From positions 248,001 through 312,000 of the forward strand of contig NW_022985209.1 of NCBI RefSeq assembly GCF_010093535.1: DNA of 64,000 nt. The letters run 5' to 3'. This document shows positions 45,546 to 57,050 of this stretch, one piece after another. The stretch is from Lindgomyces ingoldianus. Its lineage: Eukaryota > Ascomycota > Dothideomycetes > Pleosporales > Lindgomycetaceae. Numbering within the stretch: position 1 is the stretch's first letter; every line of letters begins with the position of its first letter. The position numbers were made by a program, and so were the translations under genes. Under the pieces are notes generated by a model. That model did no database searches. It was given only the letters and a program-made list of their open reading frames with translations, and was not told the origin of the DNA.

Positions 45546-47571
45546 TGGTTGAAAAAATAAGCGCTAACTACTAATAAAAATAAACTTATAAAATAGATAA
45601 ATAACTTACAGCTAAAGCTTACTACTTTAAAAAATATTATAAGTAAAAGAAATAACACAGCTGTAAAGAAAGCCATACAACTAGCGCTACTAAAAGCCTT
45701 TACTAAAAGCACTTAAGACTTAAAACCCTTTCTTACCTAATAATCCCTCTATTAAACTATAATAAAGAGGCATTCTAAACAAATAAAAAAATAATACAGT
45801 AGAGAAAACTACACCTAAATAGCAACCTAGCTATATAGTTCTAACTATATGCTAACAACTAGAGAAACTATTATAAATATAGTAAACTCTTTTAAAAAGA
45901 AACTAGTAAAATCTTTACTAGTGTATACGCGTTTAAAGAAGCCTTTATAACAATATATAGCTTAGTAGACAAAGAAAAGATAATAACTTACAATAAGGTA
46001 AAGAATCTATCTAGACCTATAGAGCATAATTTAGAGAATACTAATTCTAATATAAGTAGACAGACTATAAATTATTATCCAGAATGTTCTATAAAAGGCT
46101 GTAAAAAAAGTTAAGGATAAATTTAATAAAACTATAAAACTAAAAAAGCTAGATAAATTTATTAAAGTAGTAATAATTGTTAATAATAGGCTCTATAAGC
46201 AAGACCTAGAAAAGAAAGGCAATGAAAGTTAAAAGACTACATTCCTAATAAAGAAAAAGAAAAACTCTTTATATAAAAGAGAACTAATAGATCTTAGCAA
46301 AGCTAAAGCTGCATAGAAGACATAAGAATAGTTTTAAGTTAACAAGCCCCTACGCCTAGTACTTATAAAAGAGGAACTAGAATGTTTTAAAAAGAAGGTG
46401 TGCTTAAATTGCAGAAAAGTAAGCTACTTCTACTAGAAATGCCTCGACTTTAAAAAGGTAAAGAATAAAAATACTATAATAGTAATAAAAGCTTACAATG
46501 TAGAAATAGAGTTAACTTTAACTAACATTAAAGTACAGCTTAACTAAGAACTCTGCTAGAAATACAAAGGTAATTATAAATAAAGCTAATGCCTTAGGGT
46601 TTACTAGAAGGTAGAGGTTTAGGACAACTGTAATGTATAAAAGGCGCGATGTTAAGCTACAATCTTAGAAGAATAGAGAGAACTATTCTAAGTCTAGGGA
46701 TTTATAAAGAACATTATAAAAAAAGAAACATGTTTCCCTCTTAGCAGTATAGAAACAGAAATATTAATAGAATAACTTCTAAATTAATACTATAAGAAAT
46801 AATACTAGATCTATAGCTATAAACACAAACTATAAGACTGCGAAACGCTGTATTATAAAGCAAAAACACAACAAACTATAACAATGTATGTAATTATTAA
46901 ACATGTTGCAAGACAAGACTATAATATCTTAAATAAGACATAAAGATAAAACTTTTGTATAAATATTATTAATTAAAATATAAACCTACTAGTAGAAGCT
47001 AAGATCTTCTAAGTACTAAAACCTAGCAGAGAACAAGTAGACATGCTTTTACTAGCTCTTACTATAACAAGAAAAGAAATAATAGAAGTGATTAAAATTA
47101 ATGTATTTTATATAAAAACATAGAGCATAAAATAGTTACTATATAATAATTAATAAACTATATAAGCTATAGTAAAAGACTCTAAGCTTAATACTAAGCT
47201 TAAGTATATTAACATTTACAACTACTAGCTCTACTAAGAGGTATAGAAAAGAAGAATTTGCATATACTAAATCTCTACTACTAATATACTAGCTAATAGC
47301 CGTACTAAGCTTTTAGTTTATTAATAGTATTAAGCTTTTATTAAATAACTAAGCTTTATTTACTTAAGTAACACTTTAAAAGCTTACTAACTTTTTTTTA
47401 TTTTACACTTTTAAGTGCACTACTGTACACTTGTAGTTTATTAGTTATTTTTATACATCTTTACTTTAGTATTTACTTTGTTAAAGCTAGGGGGTGTGTT
47501 GCACGTGTCTTACGCGATAGTATACCTATGTACTACGCTATTTACTTATTAGGACTAGCTCCTTTCTTGTA
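45546..47571 (+). mobile_element. Decayed Copia element, gag and pol end plus 3' LTR start
   Basis: The plus strand reads through stops as a gag zinc knuckle (CLNCRKVSYFY, near 46400) and, near 47275-47400, the C-terminal end of a Copia pol (TTNILANSRTKLL..., for the usual TANMLADGLTKAL). A polypurine tract AGCTAGGGGGTG (47485-47496) is followed by an LTR starting TGTTGCACG at 47497. Most of pol is missing between them. The LTR is cut at 47571 by a mariner-type element and goes on at 57711. Strongly decayed. Confidence 0.7.
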
Positions 47572-48246
47572 CAGTCGCCTACCAAAAGTCATTAGCCACT
47601 CAACGATCCGAGCTCTGCAGGGGTATAGTCAGCCCATTTAGGAAAGAGGTTACTCAACTAATTGCTACCTAAATTAAAAGATTTTTAGTTCTATAAGAAG
47701 CCTGTGTTAAGGCCTATCTTCTAGCGTTATAGTTAATTAATAGTAAGTTAACCTGCCTTTGTTTTAGATAACTTCCTTTATGCGCTTTAACTAGCTTAGG
47801 ATACTCTTCCTATAATTAGCTAGTGTAATCTTTGCCTATTCCTCTTTAAGGATATCTACTATCTGCTTGCAAGTGGTAATATATTCTTGTTGCTTTAAGA
47901 TGCGGAGCTTTATAATCTGCTAGAGGTTCTTAATTAGGTTTAAATTAGGACTTTATAGAGGCTAATCTATCTGTATTATGCTATAGTTGTCTATATACTT
48001 TTAGGTAGCCTTTGCAGTATAAATAGGGGCTCCATCCTGCATCTATATGCTAATACCGCGTTTCTCTGTAAGCTGCTCATAGAATGGGATGCCAACGTCG
48101 TGCAGAATCTAGTAGTATTTGCTAGCATTGTTTTGCTTGCCTTTCTAGTTAATAAACAGCTCTAATTTAAAATTAAGAGAGATTACACTAAATACAGAGA
48201 CTGTAGTCCTTCTAGACTTAAATGTAGGCTTTAGGTACTAACTCTT

Positions 48247-48564
48247 TGTCACGGTATCCTCCCCGGATCCTAGACATAACTGTATTAGACGCGTACTAGA
48301 GTATTATTAGTGCACGTCTAACATAAACACAACACAACATAGACATAAACTTAAGCATAAACTGCCTTAACACTAACTAAACCTAGAATAGGCTTAATTT
48401 ATACTTAAAGCGCTTAGACTTTTAAGCTAAGTATTTAATTACTAATTTTCTTTTAAACTTTTTTATTCCTTACATAACATCTTGTACCTACTATAATACT
48501 TTATGTAGTAATTAAACTAGACTTCTGTAAAGCTCTATAACCTTACTTATATATAATTATAATA
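48247..48564 (+). repeat. Left LTR of the Gypsy element
   Basis: 318 bp, pairs with 56733-57050. The first 60 bp are nearly free of decay; the last 60 bp are strongly decayed. Confidence 0.88.
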
Positions 48565-51500
48565 TTACATTATGTTAAAACCTTAGCTAAGAATAGCCTC
48601 TAAATCTAATCTAATAAGCTTAGTACTTACACAACTTTAAGCTATTAAAGTAAGCTAAAAAGCTTTTTAAAAAGTGCTTACTTTATAAAAAAGCTGCTAT
48701 ATTATAAGCTTTAAAGCTTTTTAAAAGAACTTTAAAGAATAGCTTTATGTTATTAAGTAGTCTGTTTTTACCTTAACTTCTGTTATAGTAGTAGGAACTA
48801 AGAACTTACTAGCCTTAAAGCTTACCTAGAAGTCTAGAGATAGCTTAACTTTTTTCTACCTAACACTGCCTATAACCTATAACTTTTTTAACTTAGTAAT
48901 AAAATCTAACTAACTTTTTAATCTCTTACTGTTTAATAGAAAATAGAAAGACCTACCTTTTTTTCTACATAAGCTCTAATATAAACTTAAAGGAAATATA
49001 GACTAATTTCTTTTTAAACACTCTTAGTTACTATATGCTTACTTTTAACTTAACTATAATATAACAGCCTTAATTAACTTACTAATAAATAAGGATATTA
49101 TTAACTTAAATTAATTTATAGTGTTTCTATAAGTAACTTATAAAGACCTAAATAAAAAGTTAACAGCCCTAAGTTACTTAAACACTTTATAATAAAAAAA
49201 AAAGCTTTACTTTACACTTTACTAAGTTCTACTAACTTATATTTAATATAGGCCTAAATAAGATAAGTTTAATTATAGCCTTATATAACTCCTTTTTAAC
49301 TAAACTATAACGCGCTATAGTAGGAGAACCCCTCTTAAACAACCTTAACATGTATGTAAACCTAATTACTACCTATAATAATAACATAAGGTTCCTCTTT
49401 ATATAAGCCTTAATACGCCCCTAAACTAGCGCAGTTATAAATAAGAACCTTAATGTAATAAAAATTAATTTAAATTATGCTCTAGTTAGTTCTAGAAAGT
49501 GTAAAAATTATAAGAAAAAAAGTTAATGTTTTAAGTGTAGTAAGCATAGTTATATTTTTTAAAACTGCTTTATTCTTTTTTCTTAAGTCTACATAAGTAG
49601 CGCTGCTAGTACTTATTAAAGATTTTTACTATTTTAATTTTATTTCTATAAGGGCTTTAACTTGTATTTAAGCCCTAATTCTTTTTACTACTCTTAATGT
49701 AGCTGCAGCTATAGCAGTAGGAGCCTGTAAAAAGGCTTATTTTAGGGCTAAGTTGCCCTCTAGGACTAATTTAACACTAGATCTTTACTAACTTATAGGC
49801 TAAGTCCTCTACTAATAACTAAAAGTACTAAGTTAATATTTTTATATATTTATAATAAAAAACTATATTAGCTTTAATATAAGCTTTTATTAACTTAGAA
49901 GTAAATAGTATAAGTTATATTAATAAAAAACTAGTGTATAAACTAAATCTTTAATTAATACTACTTACCTAAATAATTTACCTAACTAAATTTAATAAAA
50001 AATAACTTAAAAAAGGTTTTATTTTTTATACTATAACTATTATAATTACCTACTAACACTATAAAGAGCAGATTAAACTCTATGTAATAAACATAGAATG
50101 TTATAACTTAATTTTAAAACAACTATAGCTATATTAGCATAAAGTTACTTTTAATTACTAAAAGTAAGTTTTAAACTTTAACTTTTTTTAATACTAAAAT
50201 ATATGCTTACACTTACACCTAAATAACACTTAAATAGCACTTAATATAAAAGGTCTTTAGACCTACTTTTTAATAACTTAAAAAAGAACTACTTAAGTAA
50301 GGCTAATAAGCTAGGCCTTTTACTAAGATAAGCTATGTAAAATAATTTAATAACTACTTAAACTTAAAGAAAAAAAAGCTTTTAAAAAACCTTTACTTAC
50401 TTAATTTAGACATAAACTAGAACTTAAACAGCAGATAGACATCTGCTATATAGGACCTGCCTTATTTATAACCTTAGCTTAATAACTAAATTATATAATC
50501 TATATAGTTATAATTTTTAATATAGACTAAGCTTTAGCTCCCTAAAAATACACTAACTTAAGGATAATAGTTTCTTAAGACTACTATAACTTATTATATA
50601 TATATTTTTTAAGATAAGTTTAATAAGCTTTTAATATAATATTTATATAATTACTAAATAACTTTTAAGCCTAGTAAACAACTTAGTTATAGGCTACTAT
50701 ATAAAATGTTACTAAATAAATTAAAAGTGCTTTAAAAATACTTTAATAAGAACCTAAAAAAAAAGTTTATTTAAGCTAGCTTTTTACTAGTAGTGTTACT
50801 TATACTATTTATAAAGAAACTTAAAGGTAGGCTTTAATTCTATGTTAACTACTAAGAACTAAATGCTGTTACTATTAAAAACTAATACTTAATTCTTTTT
50901 TTATAAAAAACTTTAAGCTAACTAAGTAAAGTAAAGTATTTTATAAAGTTAGATATTATTACTGCCTTTAATAAGCTAAAAATAGTAAAGAGTAATAAGT
51001 AGCTAATAGCATTTTAGACTTAATATAGACTATTTAAGTACTTAGTAATGCTTTTTAGCTTAGCTAACACGCCTAGTACTTTTTAACATTTTATAAACAA
51101 CTTACTCTAACCCTACCTAGATGTGTTCTGCACTATATATATTAATAATATTCTAATCTACAGTAATAGCCTTTTAGAGCATAAACAGCATGTACGCTTA
51201 GTGCTAAAGGCTATAGAAGAAGCAGGTCTGTAACTTAACATAGATAAATGTAAGTTTTACTAATTAAAAGTTACATATTTAAGATATGTAATCTTTATAA
51301 ATAGTATCTAAATAGACCCTGTTAAAGTTTAGACTATGCTAGATTAGCAATACTTAAAAAATGTAAAGGATATTTAAGCTTTTATAAAATTTACTAACTT
51401 TTACTAATAATTTATTAACAACTTTTTATAGCTAGTAAGCCCTATAATTACACTTACTAAAAAAAAAGTTTAATTTAACTTTAACTTAAATTACTAATAG

Positions 51501-52050
51501 TTTTTTAACTAGCTAAAAAAAGCTTTTACTAAAGCTCTAATACTCTACTACTTTAACTTTAAACTACTAATACTTATAGAAGCTAATGCCTTAGACTATA
51601 TAGTAGCAGAAGTTCTCTCTTAGACTAAGCTAGATAAGACTATTAGGCCTATTACATACTTTTTAAAAAAAATAAGTTCTGTAGAAGGCAATTATAAGAT
51701 CTATAATAAAAAATTACTTGCTATAGTATGCTGCTTTAAATAATAGTAACTTAAACTAAAAAGTGCAGCGCATTTAATATAAGTTTTATTTAACTATAAA
51801 AACTTATAGTACTTTACAACTATAAAATAACTTAGCTACTAATAAGCCTGTTAGTTTAAATACTTATTTTATTTTAATTTTAAGATTACTTATTATTCTA
51901 GTTAAAATAAAAAAAAACTAAATGCTTTTATAAGGCAATTCTAAAATGTCTTTACTTAGAAAGAAGTGTAAAAAGCTTAACACTAAACTTTACTTTAACT
52001 TAAGCTATTTTTAGACCTTAACCTAAATAAAATAAATTAGATAATTAATT

Positions 52051-52273
52051 NNNNNNNNNNNNNNNNNNNNNNNNNNNNNNNNNNNNNNNNNNNNNNNNNN
52101 NNNNNNNNNNNNNNNNNNNNNNNNNNNNNNNNNNNNNNNNNNNNNNNNNNNNNNNNNNNNNNNNNNNNNNNNNNNNNNNNNNNNNNNNNNNNNNNNNNNN
52201 NNNNNNNNNNNNNNNNNNNNNNNNNNNNNNNNNNNNNNNNNNNNNNNNNNNNNNNNNNNNNNNNNNNNNNNNN
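52051..52273. other. Assembly gap (223 N)
   Basis: A run of N inside the Gypsy element, at the border between its RNase H part and inserted sequence. The true length is unknown. Confidence 1.
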
Positions 52274-52299
52274 ATCTGTAAAAGCAAAGCTTGCTTAGA

Positions 52300-52473
52300 G
52301 TAATTGTTGCAACTACTAATTAGAGAGCAATAAGAAGCAAGTCTATTAACTATAAGAGGCTTATAGAGAGCTTAGGCGCTAAGTGTCTTAGGCTGCTTGT
52401 CTAAAACACAGGCGCAACACCAGGCCTATGTGCGCGACGCTAGGTCCCTGTGCTCTTCTTACGCAACAGTAAT
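52300..52473 (-). repeat. Solo LTR (52305-52468) with 5-bp duplication GTAAT
   Basis: A 164-bp GC-normal stretch starts TGTTGCAACT and ends TTACGCAACA, with GTAAT on both sides (52300-52304, 52469-52473). On the minus strand it starts TGTTGCGTAAG, like the other LTRs here (TGTCGCGTACA). No second copy is seen in the window. Confidence 0.75.
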
Positions 52474-53705
52474 AGTTAGCGTATTAAAGTAGGTTATCTA
52501 GGTTAAAGAATAGTTACAGCATAATGCTTAGCAAAGTAGTATTAGACAAGTAATAGATGTATAATAATAACATTTAACTATAGCATGTAACTAATCTATT
52601 TGCAGTAGTAACACTTAGATGTGTTGTTACTATAGTTGCACAATAGTTAGATGTGTTGTCACATAATAGTTAGATGCGTTAGCACTATAGTTGTATGCAT
52701 CTTAGCACAGTCTGTTGCTAAGACCCACCTAATTATTTTGCATATATATAGACTCCTATAAAGGACTCCTCTAGCAATACATTTAATGTAGTTCCTTATG
52801 TCTCTAGTGCCTTACACAGCTTCACATAATTACTAACACACTAATATAGCTAAAAAAAGTAAATAATAGTTAGCTTTAGCTCTTAACACGTTTGTGCCCT
52901 TACAATAGTCTTTCTTTGTCACAATTATGTTACAGCTATCTAACCCCTAAGTACCCTAAGGGCTTGGCACAGGGTATATAGGCTCCTTAGCCTCTGTACC
53001 TCTGCCTCTAACCTTAAGGTTTACTCTCTCTTGTTACCCCCCTATCCTGCATTCCCTCTCTGTAACCTGTGTTTCCTACTTAATACCTCTTACATCCTCC
53101 CCTTTGCACCTTGCAGTCTCTAGTGTTGTGTAATAAGGTAGACGCCCTGCCTGCTAAGCTAATACTATGCAACTTTCCCTACTATACTAAAAGGTACGCA
53201 CAGGAATACTTAAGCTAAGTATTCTAGCATAGTATAATATATATATAGATAATGCTAGGGCTAGCACTAGCACTAGCAGTTGTCTCTAGTCTAGCCTAAA
53301 CCTCTATAAGCGAGAGAAGGCTATGTAGTTAACTATGCCTACCTTGTTACACATTGCGTCTGTTCCTTTTACTGCCTAATACTGCCACGCTATGCCTAAT
53401 ACTGCTACCTAATATCTTTAATTTAATTGTTTTAGCATTAAAGCCCTAGTTGTAGAGCTGTAGCTTGTGTAGTTTATTGCCTCTGCAGGAATTTCTTAGA
53501 GTGCTAGGGAGCTCTAGCGCTGCCTCTGCCTCTGCCTCTGCCTCTCTATCGCTGCAAAGATTAATGTAGTACATGTAATACTTTAACAAGCTGTTTTGCT
53601 TACACAACTGCTAGTTTAGCTTCTTTAACTACTGTTTAAATATAATAGGCTAATGCCTAGAGATGTTAGTAAGAGATTACCTACTAGTGTTAAGAAATGC
53701 ATAAA
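52474..53705. other. Inserted sequence with LTR-like and simple repeats, no gene
   Basis: Three imperfect copies of a unit containing TAGTTAGATGTGTTGTCAC lie at about 52605-52710, upstream of a TATATATAG box near 52744, an arrangement seen in LTR promoters. Short simple repeats occur at about 53250-53280 (CTAGCA) and 53520-53550 (CTCTGC). The rest has no readable gene. Confidence 0.45.
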
Positions 53706-53710
53706 GTAAA

Positions 53711-53880
53711 TTATAGCAAATTGCAGTAAACTACAGCAAATTGCAGCAAACTACAGTAAATTGCAGTAAACTACAGCAAATTGCAGCAAACTACAGCAAA
53801 TTGCGGTAAACTATATCAAATTGCGGCAAACTACAGCAAACTACAGCAAACTATAGCAAATTGCAGCAAACTGCAGTAGA
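53711..53880. repeat. 10-bp tandem array, 17 units, partly decayed
   Basis: Seventeen units follow each other in exact 10-bp register (TTGCAGCAAA and CTACAGCAAA alternating). This is the reverse of the arrays at 54331 and 54742. Many units show C-to-T or G-to-A changes. Confidence 0.9.
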
Positions 53881-54151
53881 TCACAGCAGCAGGCAGCAAT
53901 CTCTAGTAGATATTAGTTGTGTTACAAGTAGCTCTACGTATAGAGAGGGTTATATAGGGGTAATGTCTCTAGAAAAAAAGCCTTAAAAAGGATAGCAATA
54001 ATTGTACATAAGCTAGTGTTAGCGTAATAGGAAATTACAAAGCTTTAAGCAGCTAATAAGGCAGCTACATTTAGAAAAGCCTGCGCTTAACAGCTCTAAA
54101 GGAGGTTAGGGCACGTAGTGATAGGAAGAAGGTAAAGAAGCAAGTGTAAGC

Positions 54152-54543
54152 TTGTTAGATTAAAGCACTGTTTCTAGGCTTCCTGAGATGAATGATGGGT
54201 TTGGATATAATGTATAGGATGATGATTGATTGTGTTGATCTATTGATCCTTTTTCTGCTCTACTTGTGTTGCTCGGCTTTTGTTTTTCCGATCCGAGTCC
54301 CTCGCGCACTAGCCCTATGCGCGACCAGCTTGCAACATGCTGCAATTTGTTGCAGAATATTGCAAAATGCTGCAACATGCTGCAATTTGCTGCAAAATGC
54401 TGCAATTTGCTGCAACATGCTGCAATTTGCTGCAACATGCCGCAATTTGTTGCAACATACTGTTCGAGCTTATTGCTTGTACTATGTAGCAGCTTTCGTC
54501 CAGCGTTCCTCCTGTCTTGACAGTAGGTGCGCATATCTGACAA
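54152..54543. mobile_element. Small TIR element carrying a 10-bp array, copy 1
   Basis: 392 bp, starting TTGTTAGATTAAAGC and ending ATATCTGACAA, so the ends are inverted over about 10 bp. AGC lies on both sides (54149-54151, 54544-54546), a 3-bp duplication. Inside are a unique stretch and 13 units of a 10-bp repeat. The relative at 62395-63150 lacks it. No transposase. Family unknown. Confidence 0.75.
54331..54460. repeat. 10-bp tandem array, 13 units (TGCAAYWTGC type)
   Basis: Units such as TGCAACATGC, TGCAATTTGC and TGCAAAATGC follow in exact 10-bp register. All six frames are open because the unit has no stop; this is not evidence for protein. Confidence 0.93.
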
Positions 54544-54551
54544 AGCTAAAG

Positions 54552-55064
54552 TTGTCAGATTGAAGCACTGTTTCTGGGCTTCCTGAGATGAATGATGGGT
54601 TTGGATATGATGTATGGGATGATTGATTGATTGTATTGATCGTGTTGATTTATCGATCCTTTTTCTGCTCTACTCGTGTTGCTCGGCTTTTTGTTTTGCC
54701 GATCCGAGTCCCTCGCGCACTTGCCCTATGCGCGACCAGCTTGCAAAATGCTGCAATTTTCTGCAATTTGCTGCAAACTGCTGCAACATGCTGCAATTTG
54801 CTGCAATTTGCTGCAATTTGCTGCAACATGCTGCAATTTGCTGCAATTTGCTGCAAACTGCTGCAACATGCTGCAATTTGCTGCAAACTGCTGCAACATG
54901 CTGCAATTTGCTGCAACATGCTGCAAAATGCTGCAATTTGCTGCAACATGCTGCAAAATGCTGCAATTTACAGCAACATACTGTTCGAGCTTATTGCTCG
55001 TACTATGTAGCAGCTTTCGTCAAGCGTTCCTCCTGTCTTGACAGTAGGTGCGCAAATCTGACAA
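54552..55064. mobile_element. Small TIR element carrying a 10-bp array, copy 2
   Basis: 513 bp, starting TTGTCAGATTGAAGC and ending AAATCTGACAA, with AAG on both sides (54549-54551, 55065-55067). It is nearly identical to copy 1 outside the array and has 24 repeat units instead of 13. It lies only 8 bp from copy 1 (5 bp beyond copy 1's AGC). Confidence 0.8.
54742..54981. repeat. 10-bp tandem array, 24 units
   Basis: The same unit family as at 54331, in exact 10-bp register over 240 bp, better preserved and longer. Confidence 0.95.
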
Positions 55065-55074
55065 AAGTAGGTAA

Positions 55075-55265
55075 GTAATCCTAAAGGCGCTGCAGACAGT
55101 GCAATTAGACTAGGCATAACGCGCAAACGTGTAAGCAAGAAGTAGAAGTAGTATCTAAATGATATTCTAAGCTGTACTCTACTCTATAGTGCTAGAGCGG
55201 GTTGTTATAAAGTTTGTTGTGGTGTGGTCTTGGCAAAAGTGAGCAACTCAGGTGTGTGAGCAACT
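55075..55265 (-). mobile_element. Terminal part of a TIR element, relative of 62395
   Basis: Read on the minus strand this begins with the family terminus (GTTGCTCACACACCTGAGTTGC...) and matches 62395-62610 almost throughout, but without its decay. It continues on the other side of the two small TIR elements (54152-55064), near 53950-54145. Its outer tip has been replaced by the 30-bp repeats at 55266. Confidence 0.6.
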
Positions 55266-55352
55266 GCCAATCCCCGACACACCGATGCGGCTGATGCCAT
55301 TCCCTGACACACCAATGTGGCTGATGCCAATCCCCGACACACCGATGTGGCT
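55266..55352. repeat. 30-bp tandem repeat, three copies
   Basis: The unit GCCAATCCCCGACACACCGA...TGCGGCTGAT is repeated three times with a few C/T or G/A changes. Confidence 0.88.
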
Positions 55353-56732
55353 AGAGAGGTGGAACAGACGCAACTATCTATAATTTAAACATGTTTTACA
55401 CAACGCATGCTAGAGTAAACTGCATGCAAATTAACAGAAAGGTGCACCTATATTAGGTATACATTTTTTTTAAAAAAGAATGTAAGAAATACCTAAGGTG
55501 ACAGAGAAATAGCGTTACCGGGGTTTATCCGAAGAAATTCTGACTAACTAGCGCGTCCAAAAGAGGAGATTCTGCTCAACTTTTCGTTCTGCAAACCCGA
55601 ATATAATAAGCAGAGCAAGCTCTGCTAATAAATATTATAGTAGTTGTTAATTACTTAACTAAGTATTAACACTTAATACTATATTCCTCTATAACTGCCT
55701 CTAATATAGCCTAGTTATTCTACTAATACATATAAGTTTACTATAGCCTGCCTAACATAATTATATTAGACAGAGGTACACAGTTTGTCTTAGCTTTCTA
55801 GAATAAACTCTATAAACAGCTCTAAATTATCTCTTATCTATCTACAGCTTTTTACCTAGAGACTAACAGCTAGACTAAGAACATAAACACTATAATAAAA
55901 TAAGTTCTATAAGTGTACATAAACTACTAGTAGGATAACTAGGTAAAATAGTTAGCTATAGCATAGTTTAAAGCTAATAACATAACATCTAAATTAACAT
56001 AAGTATTCCTATTTTTAGTAAACTATAGATACTACTTTTAAATAAAATTTAAACTACTTATAAATACTCTCTAACTAACTTATTAATTTATATAAGTAAT
56101 AAATATAAATAGACTTATTAATAAGATCTAAAATATATCTAAATACATTTATAAAAAGCTTATATAGGCTTAAGCTTTTTAATAAAAGTATGTAAACTAA
56201 TTCTAAACTTTTACCCTTGCATATGCAGCTAGCAAGAAGGTCTAGCTAGACACTAGAAATATCTAAATAAACTAATAATTAAAGAAACTTAATTAAAAGA
56301 ACTTTAGCCCCTTTATAGTAGCCTATATAGTTTTATTATATGCTTACTAATTAATTCTACCTAACAGCATAAAGATACACCCTGTGTTCTACATATTATT
56401 ACTGCGCTAAGTAGCCCTTAAATCTAACTATTTACCTAGACAGCTAAACCTGCTACTTAAACCTATTATTATAAATAATAAACTAGAATATGTTATAAAA
56501 GACATTAAATAGATCTAGTTTAATAAAAAAAAACATATTTATAAATACTTTATAAAATAGACTAGATATAATAAACTATTATAGAAACTTATAGAAGCTT
56601 TATAAAAGAACTCTATAGTAACTTAATTTTATGCTTAATACTTATCTAAACTAAACCTATACTTTAATAAAGACAACTTAATGCTAGAACTACTAATGTA
56701 AAGGATTCTCTTCTTAATAAGAGGGGGGGTAC

Positions 56733-57050
56733 TATTACAGTATCCTCCCTAGATCCTAGACATAACTATATTAGACATGTACTAGAGTATTATTAGTGCA
56801 TGTCTAACATAAATATAATATAATATAGACATAAACTTAAGTATAAACTGCTTTAACACTAACTAAACTTAAAACAGGCTTAATTTATACTTAAAGCGCT
56901 TAGACTTTTAAGCTAAGTATTTAATTACTAATTTTTTTCTAAACCTTTCTATTCCTTACACAACGTCTTGTACCTACTATAATACCTCACGTAGTAATTA
57001 AACTAGACCTCTGTGAAGCTCTATAACCTTACTCGTGCATAATCGTGACA
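56733..57050 (+). repeat. Right LTR of the Gypsy element
   Basis: 318 bp, pairs with 48247-48564. The left tip is decayed (TATTACAG for TGTCACGG); the last part, to ATCGTGACA, is not. It is followed by the CTCTT duplication. Confidence 0.88.

Larger units (their letters stand above)
48247..57050 (+). mobile_element. Ty3/Gypsy chromovirus with both LTRs and target duplication
   Basis: Two LTRs of 318 bp each (48247-48564, 56733-57050) start TGTCACGG (right copy decayed) and end CGTGACA (left copy decayed). CTCTT lies on both sides (48242-48246, 57051-57055). Through stops the plus strand reads as a zinc knuckle (CFKCSKHSYIFQNC, 49527-49567) and reverse transcriptase with YINNILIYS (51138-51164). 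RNase H follows near 51590-51740, then integrase with LDRGTQFV (55769) and TNS...NYRYY further on, and a chromodomain-like tail. A G-rich tract (GAGGGGGGG, 56721-56729) lies before the right LTR. Foreign sequence lies between RNase H and integrase (about 52050-55620), with the assembly gap at its left edge. Inactive. Confidence 0.85.

Noticed and set aside
52045..52287. An 80-codon open frame
   Set aside because: It consists of N bases of the assembly gap.
53711..54981. CRISPR-like array
   Set aside because: The units are directly adjacent 10-mers with no spacers, in a eukaryotic repeat region.
54160..55078. Several long overlapping open frames (up to 151 codons) rich in Cys, Leu, Gln and Asn on both strands
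   Set aside because: They come from the 10-bp array, which has no stop in any frame. Frames on opposite strands are equally open and lack proper ATG starts.
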